DNA from: CAIZGX01 sp044374295
GTDB taxonomy: Bacteria; Bacteroidota; Bacteroidia; Flavobacteriales_D; Sanyastnellaceae
Direction: 5' to 3'
Assembly (NCBI GenBank): GCA_044374295.1
Contig: JBILOU010000001.1
Location: 1-64,000 of the forward strand
DNA: 64,000 bases
A program made the translations under genes and the position numbers. Each line of letters begins with the position of its first letter. Position 1 is the stretch's first letter. Below, piece after piece: positions 32,286 to 41,497 of the stretch. The notes below the pieces were generated by a model. The model did not search any database and was not told the DNA's origin. It was given only the letters and a program-made list of their open reading frames with translations.

Positions 32286-34286
32286 TTAAGGCTTCTTGTG
32301 CATGACGTGAACATAGCCTTCTCGGCTAATTCCGTCTGAACGATTGAAGATCCAAAAGTAAACGCCGTCTTCAACGTCGGTGCCATTCCATGGATTGTCG
32401 TTGCTGTAATTCAAAGACTCATACATCAGTCCGCCCCAACGATTGAAGATGCGCAATTGACTGTTCGGGAAACTCTCCAAGCCTTTAATGATGAAACTTT
32501 CATTGTCGTAATCATCTACATTGATCAAAAGAATGTTAGGCTCTTCCGTATCGCAAACGGTAAGAATAAAAGGCACAACGCCAACTTGATTACACGCATC
32601 AGTTATCGTAACATCATACGATCCGCCTGTGAATCCGATAAGTGAATTTGTAACGCCATTCACATAAAACGCAGATGCAGAAGAAGGAGAGATCACATAA
32701 GGCTCCAATCCACCAGTCACCAAAACTTCCGACTCTATACCCGTGCATAAATCTTGAAGATCCTCAAACACAATTGCCGGTGGCTCTGTAATGATAAAGA
32801 GCGAAGAGTCGGTATTGCCGCAATAGTCAGTGACAGTCAACTCGTAGTTACCTGCGCTTCCTAATCCAAATGATTGAACCGCATTGGTTCCAATAGTCGC
32901 CCCAGCTCCATCTTGCCAATTGAATGTGTAGTTTGGAACACCGTTAGAAATTAACGGAACCGCGTTCACCGGAACTGTTGCATTCGGACACAAATTCAAA
33001 ATATCTGTTACAGGTGCCAATTCTGTTGGAACGTAATCGACAATGTTCAATAAAGCTGTTGCGGTGTCCATCGCCTGAATAGACGGATTAAAGAAGACAA
33101 ATCCAATCTCAATGGTTTCGTAACCAGCAGTTATATTTCCAAAGGTTACTGTCTGAGTTCCTTCAACAACATTGTCAATCATTCCATTAACAAATAATGT
33201 ATCTGCAACCCCAGGGAACAAAATGATTTGGGAAACACCCCCTGTGTTGTAATCATCACCGAGCGTTGCTGTTCCTGAAAAAATTAACTGAATAGTATCG
33301 TTCTCTAGCAAGCACGGGGGCGGGGTAATCACGAATTGACCGTTGTAACAACCATCTCCTTCTAAGATAGAGTTCGCAGGAAATCCTGGTATTGGACTCA
33401 CTCCTGGGTTAGTCACCGCAACCGATTCAATCAAACCTCCGCCAACATTGAAACTTCCTTCTTTCAAGAATACCGCAGAATCGAAAGCGGTATCAGACAC
33501 ATCTGCAATAGCCAACTTAATGTGATACGTTTGCCCACATTCCAAATTCTCATAGGTAGCGGTAAGGATCACTGTCATACCATCGTACTCAATGTAATTC
33601 GCATCGGTGTTATAAGGCGCGTTAATCCCTGTTCCGTTGTATACGTAGTACTCACAATAATTGCAATTTGCTCCACCTGGAACAGCTAATCCATCGCAGC
33701 CCGCATTCAAATTATTGATGGAAACGAATTCAGTTGTTCCTGGTATGAGCGCAATATTTACAGCAGCATTGCTGAATGTTCCTGCTATTCCTGGGCCAGA
33801 CAAAAAGAAACCAAAGACATCACTCACATCTCCACAAGAACCAGCTCCAGTATACTCTGGATATTCTTCTGAAGCGAAGACATAATCAAAAGAAATAGAT
33901 GTCCCGGTTGCAATGAAATCAAACTCCAAGATTGCAGCATCATTGTGGGTTAATCCATCCAACGTATTTAAATCATTATCTGTTGCTCCAAAATTTCCGC
34001 CTGTTAAACTGCTGCTTCCCGAGTTGTTCGGGCCAATAGCATTGGAGATTCCACCTGTACCCATTATTACTCCCGTAGGAAAAGGCAGGTTGCTTGTCGT
34101 TGAGTTGAACAATCCTATCTGATCTGCATCTCCAGAAAAAGTCACGTTACTGAACTGAACATTAGGTCCCAACAAATTCTGAATTACAGTATTTATGGGT
34201 TGTGTTGCATCGACAGTCAATTGAGAATAAGCGAAGTTTGAAAACAATGTGCTTATCAAGAACAACAAAATAAAGCTCTTTTTCAT
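32286..34286 (-). CDS. Choice-of-anchor L domain protein with T9SS type B sorting signal
   Basis: After a signal peptide (MKKSFILLFLISTLFSNFAYSQ) the 666-residue protein has a choice-of-anchor-L domain (about residues 25-290; e.g. PFPTGVIMGTGGI, AILEFDFIATGTSISFDYVFASEEYPEY, DVFGFFLSGPGI). Then comes a Calx-beta-like region (EGDGCYNGQFVITPPPC), an Ig-like part, and the 80-residue gliding-motility-associated type B C-terminal domain (LRIFNRWGGLMYESLNYSN, NGTDVEDGVYFWIF). Such proteins are exported by T9SS and attached at the cell surface, probably as adhesins. A close paralogue lies directly upstream. An in-frame ATG at 34295 is an alternative start, adding three residues. Confidence 0.92.
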   Translation of the reverse strand: MKKSFILLFLISTLFSNFAYSQLTVDATQPINTVIQNLLGPNVQFSNVTFSGDADQIGLFNSTTSNLPFPTGVIMGTGGISNAIGPNNSGSSSLTGGNFGATDNDLNTLDGLTHNDAAILEFDFIATGTSISFDYVFASEEYPEYTGAGSCGDVSDVFGFFLSGPGIAGTFSNAAVNIALIPGTTEFVSINNLNAGCDGLAVPGGANCNYCEYYVYNGTGINAPYNTDANYIEYDGMTVILTATYENLECGQTYHIKLAIADVSDTAFDSAVFLKEGSFNVGGGLIESVAVTNPGVSPIPGFPANSILEGDGCYNGQFVITPPPCLLENDTIQLIFSGTATLGDDYNTGGVSQIILFPGVADTLFVNGMIDNVVEGTQTVTFGNITAGYETIEIGFVFFNPSIQAMDTATALLNIVDYVPTELAPVTDILNLCPNATVPVNAVPLISNGVPNYTFNWQDGAGATIGTNAVQSFGLGSAGNYELTVTDYCGNTDSSLFIITEPPAIVFEDLQDLCTGIESEVLVTGGLEPYVISPSSASAFYVNGVTNSLIGFTGGSYDVTITDACNQVGVVPFILTVCDTEEPNILLINVDDYDNESFIIKGLESFPNSQLRIFNRWGGLMYESLNYSNDNPWNGTDVEDGVYFWIFNRSDGISREGYVHVMHKKP

Positions 34287-34357
34287 AATTGTCATTTTGG
34301 TTTAAGTACGACTTCCATCGTTTACGAAAAGTTGTACAAAGAAACAGCGATAAAAAA

Positions 34358-34385
34358 GAAAACCTCAAATTTCTTTGAGGTTTTC
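34358..34385 (-). terminator. Intrinsic terminator between the two paralogous surface-protein genes
   Basis: GAAAACCTCAAA (34358-34369) and TTTGAGGTTTTC (34374-34385) form a perfect 12-bp stem with a 4-nt loop. On the minus strand it is followed by TTTTTTA, 18 nt after the stop codon of the upstream paralogue, so it separates the two genes' transcripts. Confidence 0.85.
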
Positions 34386-34402
34386 CGTACTTATGTCAAT
34401 TT

Positions 34403-36286
34403 TTATGGCTTTTTGTGCATCACATGGAAATACCCTTCGCGGTTAATTCCATCTGAACGATTGAATACCCAGAAGTAAACACCGTCTTCCGCCTCTGTTG
34501 CATCCCATGCATTGAGGTTGCTGTAATTCAGTGATTCATATATCATAGTGCCCCAACGATTATAAATACGCACCTGACTATTTGGGAAACTCTCTAGTCC
34601 TTGTATTCTGAAGTGCTCGTTGTCATAATCATCGGCATTAATCAACAGTAAATTTGGCTCATGCGTATCACAAACAGTAATTATGAAAGGAATGATAGCC
34701 TGTTGGTTACACGCATCCGTAACAATCACATCTGAGGCGTTGTTGGCAATTCCGGTGATGGTGTTAGTCAACGGATTCAGCAACATTGACAACGCATCAT
34801 ATTGGTAAACATAGGGCTCTAAACCACCATAAACCAAGGTTTCAGATTCAATACCTGCACACAAATCTTGCGAAGTAGCGTACCCAAACACAGGAGGTTC
34901 TGTTATCACGAAATCATCTGTGAACGTAGCCCCGCAATAATCGGAGAATGTATAAGAGTATGGACCCGCTGATCCCTGAGAGAAGGATTGTGTCGGACTG
35001 GTTTGTCCATTCGACCAAGAATAAATATATGGGGGCCATCCGCCTGAAGCGCCTGGATTAACCGTCTGAGAGGTTCCTGGACAAATCAAGAAATCATCAG
35101 TTGGCGCAACACCAAATCCTACATAATCCAACAAATCCAAAGTAGCACTAATCGAAACCGAATCACAAGCCCCTTCGCACAAATAGCTGCAGCTAATGAT
35201 GATTGTTTCAGTTCCCTCTGTAATGTTGTCCAAAATTGGAATAATATCAATGACGAAAGCGGTATCTGCTACCACAAATTGAGTCACCCCATTCGTGTGA
35301 TAATCTTCCAAATAAGTTGCTGTTCCTCCAAAAATAAGATTCACTGTATCTCCTTCAGCCAAACAATCCGGGAAGTTGAACGTGATTTGTCCGTTCACAC
35401 AACCTTCCAAAACTGAGTTTGGTGGAAGATTTGGAGCTGGATTTATTACACTCGAAGAAATTCCAGCGTTGTCTGTACCTGTGGTGAATGAACCTGCTTC
35501 AATAATTACATCTGACTTCAACGCTTGGTCCGATCCATTCGCAATAGCCAAACGAATGTGATACGTCTCTCCGCACTCTAGGTCATACTGTGCAGCAATC
35601 TTTACGGTAAAACCGTTTAAATTTATTGGAATAAGCCCTGGACCATTGTCTACGTAGTAAGGCGCATTCAAAACGTTATTCACCGAACTAATGGTAATAG
35701 GAAGTGGTGGAGTTGATTGCGGAACAATTGCAATGTTCACTGAACCACCCGGAAAAGCTGCAGGACTTGCATAAGGGCCTGTAATGCCAGGGCCACTTAA
35801 GAAGAAGGCGAATACGTCATTGTACTGACTGTTCACCCAAGTCAAGTATTCATCAGAACCAAAGATGTAGTTGAAATTCAAACTATCACCAATGGCCACG
35901 AAATCAAATTCAAGTGAAGCGATATTGTTAACTGAACCAACCGTAAATCCTTGACCAATCAGAGGCGGAACAGAATTCGCAACGCCTAACAAATCCGGAT
36001 CACCTGAAATATTAGGGGTAATCGCTGCACCGAAAAAATTAGGAACAACCTCTTGCGCATCAGAACAACCAATTACAATACCTTCTGCAATCTGAAAGTT
36101 AGGATCTGTATTACCGGTCATTTCACCCAACTGTTGTGCTATTCCATTAAAAACAGGATTCGCATAGGTAACACCGGGGCCTAACAAGGCTTGAACAGCT
36201 TGATCAGCGGTAACATAAGTAACGGCAATCTGCGCATTGACAGAATGAGCAGCTACAAGCGCAAAAAAGAATAATATTTTTTTCAT
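34403..36286 (-). CDS. Choice-of-anchor L domain protein with T9SS type B sorting signal (paralogue)
   Basis: This 627-residue paralogue of the 32286 gene has the same order: signal peptide (MKKILFFFALVAAHSVNAQ), choice-of-anchor-L domain (LEFDFVAIGDSLNFNYIFGSDEYLTW, DVFAFFLSGPGITG), Calx-beta-like stretch (EGCVNGQITFNFPDCLAEGDT), Ig-like segment, and the type B terminus (VRIYNRWGTMIYESLNYSN, EDGVYFWVFNRSDG). ATG 36286 is chosen over a TTG at 36364 because it starts the signal peptide. The middle parts differ more between the paralogues than the C-terminal 80 residues. Confidence 0.92.
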   Translation of the reverse strand: MKKILFFFALVAAHSVNAQIAVTYVTADQAVQALLGPGVTYANPVFNGIAQQLGEMTGNTDPNFQIAEGIVIGCSDAQEVVPNFFGAAITPNISGDPDLLGVANSVPPLIGQGFTVGSVNNIASLEFDFVAIGDSLNFNYIFGSDEYLTWVNSQYNDVFAFFLSGPGITGPYASPAAFPGGSVNIAIVPQSTPPLPITISSVNNVLNAPYYVDNGPGLIPINLNGFTVKIAAQYDLECGETYHIRLAIANGSDQALKSDVIIEAGSFTTGTDNAGISSSVINPAPNLPPNSVLEGCVNGQITFNFPDCLAEGDTVNLIFGGTATYLEDYHTNGVTQFVVADTAFVIDIIPILDNITEGTETIIISCSYLCEGACDSVSISATLDLLDYVGFGVAPTDDFLICPGTSQTVNPGASGGWPPYIYSWSNGQTSPTQSFSQGSAGPYSYTFSDYCGATFTDDFVITEPPVFGYATSQDLCAGIESETLVYGGLEPYVYQYDALSMLLNPLTNTITGIANNASDVIVTDACNQQAIIPFIITVCDTHEPNLLLINADDYDNEHFRIQGLESFPNSQVRIYNRWGTMIYESLNYSNLNAWDATEAEDGVYFWVFNRSDGINREGYFHVMHKKP

Positions 36287-36372
36287 TCGAAAAGATTTCT
36301 TCCAAAAAGACAACAATTGTAATCCTAAAGTTGCCTTGGCAGGTTTATTCTTCAAATATAACAAATCCGAGT

Positions 36373-36380
36373 TAGTTTTG
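36373..36380 (+). promoter_or_regulatory. Promoter -7 element (TAGTTTTG) for the LolD-like ATPase
   Basis: A perfect TAnnTTTG match that ends exactly 4 nt before the ATG at 36385. No -33 TTG at the usual distance was found. Confidence 0.5.
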
Positions 36381-36384
36381 CGCC

Positions 36385-37071
36385 ATGCACGAAGTCATTA
36401 GAATTGAAAACCTAACCCGCTTCTACACCATTGGTGAAGAGACGGTGCGTGCGCTAAATGGAATTAATCTCACCATTAAAAAAAATGAGTACGTAGCGTT
36501 AATGGGGCCTTCAGGATCAGGAAAATCTACGCTCATGAATATCATAGGATGCCTAGACACCCCAACTTCCGGAGAGTATTTTCTAAATGGACCAAACGTA
36601 GCTCAACTTTCAGATTCTGAATTGGCTGCTATTCGAAACAAAGAAATTGGTTTTGTATTTCAAACATTCAACCTACTTCCAAGATTAACTGCTCTTCAGA
36701 ATGTGGCTCTGCCGCTGGTCTATGCTGGTATTCCTGAAGCCGAGCGATTAAAGAAAGCCAAAGAAGTTTTAGAGCAAGTGGGTTTGGGGAATCGCATCAC
36801 GCACAAGCCGAATGAACTTTCTGGCGGACAGCGCCAACGCGTTGCTGTAGCCAGAGCACTTGTGAATCACCCTTCCATTATCTTGGCCGATGAACCCACT
36901 GGGAACCTCGACACCAAGACCAGCGAAGAAATTATGCAACTCTTCGATATTATTCATCAAGCCGGAAATACCATCGTTCTTGTAACACACGAAGAAGACA
37001 TTGCCCTTCGTGCGAAACGCGTGGTTCGCATGCGCGACGGAATTGTTGAAAGCGATCAGGCCCAAGTATAA
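36385..37071 (+). CDS. ABC transporter ATP-binding protein, LolD/MacB/FtsE family
   Basis: The 228-residue ATPase has Walker A GPSGSGKST (about residues 41-49), Q-loop region FVFQTFNLLPRLTALQNVALPLVYAG, signature LSGGQRQRVAVARAL (about 141-155), Walker B IILADEPTGNLD, and H-loop LVTHEEDIA. The Q-loop form is that of LolD/MacB, which extract lipoproteins or drive exporters together with FtsX-type permeases. No permease is adjacent (asnS follows, with its own -7 element), so the partner must be elsewhere. Confidence 0.9.
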   Translation: MHEVIRIENLTRFYTIGEETVRALNGINLTIKKNEYVALMGPSGSGKSTLMNIIGCLDTPTSGEYFLNGPNVAQLSDSELAAIRNKEIGFVFQTFNLLPRLTALQNVALPLVYAGIPEAERLKKAKEVLEQVGLGNRITHKPNELSGGQRQRVAVARALVNHPSIILADEPTGNLDTKTSEEIMQLFDIIHQAGNTIVLVTHEEDIALRAKRVVRMRDGIVESDQAQV

Positions 37072-37083
37072 CCTCTCGTGGCG

Positions 37084-37091
37084 TATATTTG
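37084..37091 (+). promoter_or_regulatory. Promoter -7 element (TATATTTG) for asnS
   Basis: A perfect TAnnTTTG match in the short gap after the ABC ATPase gene. It ends 17 nt before the asnS ATG at 37109. No -33 TTG stands at 19 nt upstream. Confidence 0.55.
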
Positions 37092-37108
37092 CCACTCATT
37101 TTTTCACC

Positions 37109-38530
37109 ATGAACATCAAAGAAATAATTTCGTCACTTCCAATAGGAACAACTATTCAACTTAACGGCTGGGTGCGCACTTTTCGAAACGAGCAATTCAT
37201 TGCTTTAAACGACGGGTCGTGCATTTCGAATTTGCAAGTGGTTGTAAATGCAGATTCTCTTTCGGAAGAAGACAGCAAGCGCATTCATACAGGTGCTTGT
37301 ATTTCCGTTCATGGAACACTTACTGAAAGTTTAGGAAAAGGACAAGCGATAGAGCTTACCGCTTCAAAAGTTGAAATTTTGGGAGAAAGCAATCCGATGG
37401 AATTTCCTATTCAAATGAAAAAACATTCATTGGAATTCCTTCGTGAAAAAGCGCACTTGCGTTTCCGCACATCTACGTTCAGCGCGGTGTTCAGACTTCG
37501 TCATCAATTGTCTTTCGCGATACACAATTATTTCAATCAAAACGGATTCGTGAACATTCACGCTCCAATCATTACCGGAAGCGATGCTGAAGGTGCTGGA
37601 GAAATGTTTACGGTTTCCAACTTCGACCTAGAAAACCCACCACGTAAGGAAGACGGAACAATCGATTTCGGAGAAGACTTCTTCGGAAAGCACACGCACC
37701 TTACGGTAAGCGGACAGCTTGAAGCAGAATTGGCTGCGCTGGCACTTGGAAAAGTTTACACGTTCGGACCAACGTTTCGTGCAGAAAACAGCAACACGAG
37801 CAGACACCTTGCAGAGTTCTGGATGATTGAACCTGAAGTGGCGTTCAACGACCTTGCGGCCAATGCGGATTTAGCTGAAGACTTTTTGAAGTATTGCATT
37901 CGCTACGTTTTGGAAAACGGAAAAGAAGACTTGCTTTTCCTTCAAGAGCGCGAAGCTACAGAAGATAAACAGAAACCAACAGAAGAGCGTCAAACCGCGC
38001 CACTCATCGAACGCCTCGAGTTCGTTGCGAACAACACCTTCGAGCGTATCACATACACTGAAGCGATCGACATTCTCTTGAATTCAAGTCACTACAAAAA
38101 GAAAAAATTCAAATACCCAATTGAATGGGGAATTGATCTTCAGAGTGAGCACGAAAGATATTTGGTTGAAAAGCATTTCCAAAAACCTGTTGTGCTAACC
38201 AACTACCCTGCTGCAATTAAGGCGTTTTATATGCGTTTGAATGAAGACCAAAAAACCGTAGCTGCTATGGATATTTTGGTTCCTGGCATTGGTGAAATTA
38301 TTGGTGGAAGTCAGCGTGAGGAACGCTACGATGTGCTCCTTGAAAAATGTAAGCAGTTCAACATTCCGGAAGAAAGCATGTGGTGGTATTTGGAAACACG
38401 CAAGTTCGGAACGTGTCAGCACGCCGGATTCGGATTGGGCTTCGAAAGATTGGTGATGTACGTAACGGGTATGACCAACATTCGCGACGTTATTCCTTTT
38501 CCACGCACTCCGAAGAACGCTGAATTCTAA
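37109..38530 (+). CDS. asnS: Asparaginyl-tRNA synthetase
   Basis: AsnRS is a class IIb synthetase that charges tRNA-Asn. From ATG 37109 the protein has 473 residues: an N-terminal OB-fold anticodon-binding domain (about 1-110; TIQLNGWVRTFRNEQFIALNDGS) and the catalytic domain with motif 1 (FFNQNGFVNIHAPIITGSDAEGAGEMF), motif 2 (FGPTFRAENSNTSRHLAEFWMIEPE) and motif 3 (GFGLGFERLVMYVTG). An earlier in-frame ATG at 37001 lies inside the ABC ATPase gene and would add non-homologous residues, so it is rejected. It is followed by a convergent gene 9 nt later. Confidence 0.97.
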   Translation: MNIKEIISSLPIGTTIQLNGWVRTFRNEQFIALNDGSCISNLQVVVNADSLSEEDSKRIHTGACISVHGTLTESLGKGQAIELTASKVEILGESNPMEFPIQMKKHSLEFLREKAHLRFRTSTFSAVFRLRHQLSFAIHNYFNQNGFVNIHAPIITGSDAEGAGEMFTVSNFDLENPPRKEDGTIDFGEDFFGKHTHLTVSGQLEAELAALALGKVYTFGPTFRAENSNTSRHLAEFWMIEPEVAFNDLAANADLAEDFLKYCIRYVLENGKEDLLFLQEREATEDKQKPTEERQTAPLIERLEFVANNTFERITYTEAIDILLNSSHYKKKKFKYPIEWGIDLQSEHERYLVEKHFQKPVVLTNYPAAIKAFYMRLNEDQKTVAAMDILVPGIGEIIGGSQREERYDVLLEKCKQFNIPEESMWWYLETRKFGTCQHAGFGLGFERLVMYVTGMTNIRDVIPFPRTPKNAEF

Positions 38531-38539
38531 ATTGAAATT

Positions 38540-39841
38540 TTACTTCTGAATCAACGCAATCCACACTGACGTGCGGAGGTTATCGATGCGCGTCCAGATT
38601 GGACGAACGACACCATTCACCGCAGAGATGTTGTTGTAATCTCCAAGAAATACACTTGCATTCGACACGAAGGGCTTTTCGCTAATGCGCTCGTTAGTCC
38701 AAGTCTTTCCACCATCAGTGGAAGACGCCAAATAAACATCGGTGTTGTAATCGGTGTAATTTCTTCTGTCGTAAAACACTGCATACAAATTTCCTGTAAC
38801 CACATCAACCGTCATCCAAGGAAAAAACTGATGTGCATGCGTATCGTCGTTGTTCACGCGAACGGCTTCTGTCCAGTGGTCTCCTCCATCGGATGAAGAA
38901 GAAACAAAAACATCCACGTCGCCGTTGCGTTCATCGCTCCAACACAAATAGAGATTTCCTCTGTTCGGACCATTGCTTAAATCGCTGAGGAGAATTGGCA
39001 TTCCATTGGCGCGATAGACACCCGGAATTTCCTGATTCCATCCGCCAGGAATCGCCATGATCACTTTTGATTTCGGCATCCACGTTGTTCCGCTATCCAT
39101 GGATTTATTAAAATAAATAAATTCGCGGTGTGCCCAAGCTACGTATACTTCATTGTTCAATCCAGCTGCGGGAACAGCCCCTTCAGTTGTGTTATCATCA
39201 TCGATGCATCCGCCTTCAACATCACTTATAGCAATGGGCTTCGAAAAAATTGGCCCACCTTTTTTTCCTTTCGAAAAAAGAATTCTCGAATGATCATTCG
39301 GTTCTTTGCTGTCGTATTTATCAAACTCAGTCCAAGTAACATAAATTTCACTTCCATCTTTCGAAGTGGTCGCCCATTGCTTGTCTTGATCTTTCGGAGC
39401 GTTCGTACCAATCGCTATTCCGTCAGTCCAGCAATTTCGCTTGCACGAAAATTTCTTTTCTTTCAATTGCTGAATAACAATGGATTCTAGCCAACGAGAA
39501 TTACTGTAACCTCCGTTGCCAGGATCTCCTAAATGCAGATAGTAGAAGTCGCCTTTGGGAGAGGCCACTATCGTTGGATCTCCATACACACCGTGTGAAG
39601 ACTTCAGAACATCGTGATCCCATGTAACTCCTCCATCAATACTTTTGTAAACGTTATTCAAGATTGAACCAGCCACCATTCTCTTTGGATTGGTCGGATC
39701 GATAGCAATACTGGGTTCACAAGGATTGAAGGGAGAAAATCTTCCCTTCGTTGAAACGAGTTCTACGTTTTGGTAGACACTTTGTGCATTCGCACTTAAA
39801 ACAAGAACACAACTAAAACTTAGAATGAAATTTTTGAGCAT
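38540..39841 (-). CDS. Secreted BNR-repeat (sialidase-fold) protein
   Basis: This 433-residue protein has a signal peptide (MLKNFILSFSCVLVLSANAQ) and at least four Asp-box/BNR motifs of the SxDGGxTW form: SIDGGVTWDHD, SMDSGTTWMPK, SSDGGDHWTEA and STDGGKTWTNE. These mark a six-bladed propeller of the sialidase fold. A clear sialidase catalytic set (RIP/FRIP arginine, Tyr/Glu pair) was not seen, so enzymatic activity is uncertain; related proteins are annotated simply as exo-alpha-sialidase-like or BNR proteins. It overlaps the end of hemB by 29 nt. Confidence 0.78.
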   Translation of the reverse strand: MLKNFILSFSCVLVLSANAQSVYQNVELVSTKGRFSPFNPCEPSIAIDPTNPKRMVAGSILNNVYKSIDGGVTWDHDVLKSSHGVYGDPTIVASPKGDFYYLHLGDPGNGGYSNSRWLESIVIQQLKEKKFSCKRNCWTDGIAIGTNAPKDQDKQWATTSKDGSEIYVTWTEFDKYDSKEPNDHSRILFSKGKKGGPIFSKPIAISDVEGGCIDDDNTTEGAVPAAGLNNEVYVAWAHREFIYFNKSMDSGTTWMPKSKVIMAIPGGWNQEIPGVYRANGMPILLSDLSNGPNRGNLYLCWSDERNGDVDVFVSSSSDGGDHWTEAVRVNNDDTHAHQFFPWMTVDVVTGNLYAVFYDRRNYTDYNTDVYLASSTDGGKTWTNERISEKPFVSNASVFLGDYNNISAVNGVVRPIWTRIDNLRTSVWIALIQK

Positions 39842-40790
39842 ATTCTTTGGCGAAATAAGTTAGAATAACACTTGCGCCAGAACGTGCGATGCTTGTAAGC
39901 ATTTCAGGCATGGCCTTGTTGTAATCTATCCAACCTCTTTCAGCAGCCGCCTTCAGCATAGCATACTCGCCGCTTACATTGTAAGCAGCAATGGGCAAGG
40001 AAGAATAATTACTCAAATCGCGAATCACATCTAAATAGCACAAGGCAGGTTTCACCATTAAAAAATCTGCTCCTTCCTCTTCATCCAATTCCGCTTCACG
40101 CAAGGCCTCATTCCTATTGGCATAATCCATTTGGTACGTCTTCTTATCCCCACTCTTTGGCGCGCTATCCAATGCCTCGCGGAAAGGCCCGTAAAAAGCA
40201 CTGGCATACTTCGCCGTGTAAGACATGATACCCACATTCACAAAACCGTGATCGTCTAACGTGTCACGGATCTCTGCTACTCTTCCGTCCATCATATCGC
40301 TCGGACCTATGATATCAAATCCCGCTTCAGCCTGAGCCAAAGCCATGGCAGATAAAATTGGAAGTGTCTCGTCGTTAACAATCTTTCCATCAATTACCAA
40401 ACCGTCGTGTCCGTCTGAACTGTATGGATCCATTGCCACATCAGAAATAAATACAGCTTCTGGAAAACGTTTCTTCAATTCTCGAACAGCAGTTAGATAA
40501 AAGTTCGAAGCATCCAAAGAATACGTGGCGTACTTGTCTTTGTGCTTCTCATCAACAGCTGGAAACAAAATGAAATTTGTTACACCTGCATTCATGCACT
40601 CATCTACTTCTACCATTAATTTTTCCAAACCAAATCTGGAAATTCCAGGCATGCTTAAAATAGGCTGCACCGCCTGTTTGTCTTCCAACAAAAAAAGCGG
40701 ATACACCAATTGCTCGAGAGACAATCTCGTTTCGCGAACCATTCCGCGAATGGAAGCGTTTGCTCTATTTCTTCTCGGACGATTGCGCAT
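39813..40790 (-). CDS. hemB: Delta-aminolevulinic acid dehydratase (porphobilinogen synthase)
   Basis: HemB condenses two molecules of 5-aminolevulinate to porphobilinogen in haem synthesis. The 325 residues match the family: RPRRNRANASIRGMVRET near the start, LSMPGISRFG, metal/Asp region DVAMDPYSSDGHDGLV, Schiff-base lysines in MSYTAKYASAFYGPFR and MVKPALCYLDVI, and VSGEYAMLKAAAERGW. The Cys triad of Zn-type HemB (DxCxCxYxxHGHCG) is replaced here by DVAMDPYSSDGHDG, which indicates a Mg-dependent form. Its start overlaps the preceding lipoprotein stop by 1 nt. Confidence 0.97.
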   Translation of the reverse strand: MRNRPRRNRANASIRGMVRETRLSLEQLVYPLFLLEDKQAVQPILSMPGISRFGLEKLMVEVDECMNAGVTNFILFPAVDEKHKDKYATYSLDASNFYLTAVRELKKRFPEAVFISDVAMDPYSSDGHDGLVIDGKIVNDETLPILSAMALAQAEAGFDIIGPSDMMDGRVAEIRDTLDDHGFVNVGIMSYTAKYASAFYGPFREALDSAPKSGDKKTYQMDYANRNEALREAELDEEEGADFLMVKPALCYLDVIRDLSNYSSLPIAAYNVSGEYAMLKAAAERGWIDYNKAMPEMLTSIARSGASVILTYFAKEYAQKFHSKF

Positions 40791-41227
40791 TATAACAATT
40801 CAGATTCAACTTGAGACTTCAAGATATTGAACAACGAATCTTGTTCCTTCGCCAATTTCAATACTTGCTCGTCTTTCATTTCCTTGAAAAAAGCATCTTC
40901 TTTAATTGCAGCTCCTTCTGGAATTTCTTTCAAGTTCAATTTGTAGTTTACCACCTCGTCTTTCAACGTGTTAATCATAGAAACGCGTTCAGACAATTCA
41001 TTCACTCGAATAACTCCTGCGCTGTCCAATGGGTTTTGAGTCAAAGAAGAAATCTCTTTCTCTGCTGAGGCAATTTCTTTATCTAAATCTGCAACCAATG
41101 CATTTTGCTTCGACAAAACACCTTGCTGCGTTGTGCGCGCTTGCTTTAAAATTTCAGTTTCAGAATCGAAACACGCGGTTAATCCTACTGTAAGTGCCAC
41201 TCCTAAAACCACTGCTAACTTTTTCAT
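40790..41227 (-). CDS. Small coiled-coil lipoprotein
   Basis: The 145 residues start with a lipoprotein signal (MKKLAVVLGVALTVGLTACFD; lipobox LTAC, Cys19). The mature part is a predicted helical coiled coil rich in Glu/Lys (about 25-145), with no other motif. It would be anchored in the inner or outer membrane on the periplasmic side. It lies between yidD (6 nt upstream) and hemB (1-nt overlap) in the minus-strand operon. No family is recognised. Confidence 0.7.
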   Translation of the reverse strand: MKKLAVVLGVALTVGLTACFDSETEILKQARTTQQGVLSKQNALVADLDKEIASAEKEISSLTQNPLDSAGVIRVNELSERVSMINTLKDEVVNYKLNLKEIPEGAAIKEDAFFKEMKDEQVLKLAKEQDSLFNILKSQVESELL

Positions 41228-41233
41228 ATTTCA

Positions 41234-41497
41234 CTATTTTATTTTTCCATTTACATCCGGATTTTTCGGCACCGGGTCATAGCCACTTTTTCCCCAAGGA
41301 TGACAACTTAAAATTCGTTTTCCTCCCATATAAATTCCCTTAACAACACCCCATTCTTGAATGGCCTCAACAGCATAAGCGCTGCAGGTCGGCTGGTATC
41401 TGCAATTCGATCCTAACCAAGGAGAAATAAACCCCTGATAAAATCGAATCGGCAAGATGAAAAGCCATTTCAAGAATCTAGACAAATTTACTCGCAT
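41234..41497 (-). CDS. yidD: Membrane protein insertion efficiency factor YidD
   Basis: YidD helps YidC insert inner-membrane proteins. The 87-residue protein carries the family core IRFYQGFISPWLGSNCRYQPTCSAYAVEAI (amphipathic helix and the three conserved Cys) and the end GGKRILSCHPWGKSGYDPVP. Size and motifs agree. It directly abuts the HupE-like gene and is 6 nt from the coiled-coil lipoprotein. The usual rnpA/yidC neighbours are absent here. Confidence 0.97.
   Translation of the reverse strand: MRVNLSRFLKWLFILPIRFYQGFISPWLGSNCRYQPTCSAYAVEAIQEWGVVKGIYMGGKRILSCHPWGKSGYDPVPKNPDVNGKIK

Noticed and set aside
37001..37108. N-terminal extension of AsnRS (36 residues)
   Set aside because: It overlaps the ABC ATPase gene, is not asparaginyl-tRNA synthetase-like, and a -7 promoter element sits inside it.
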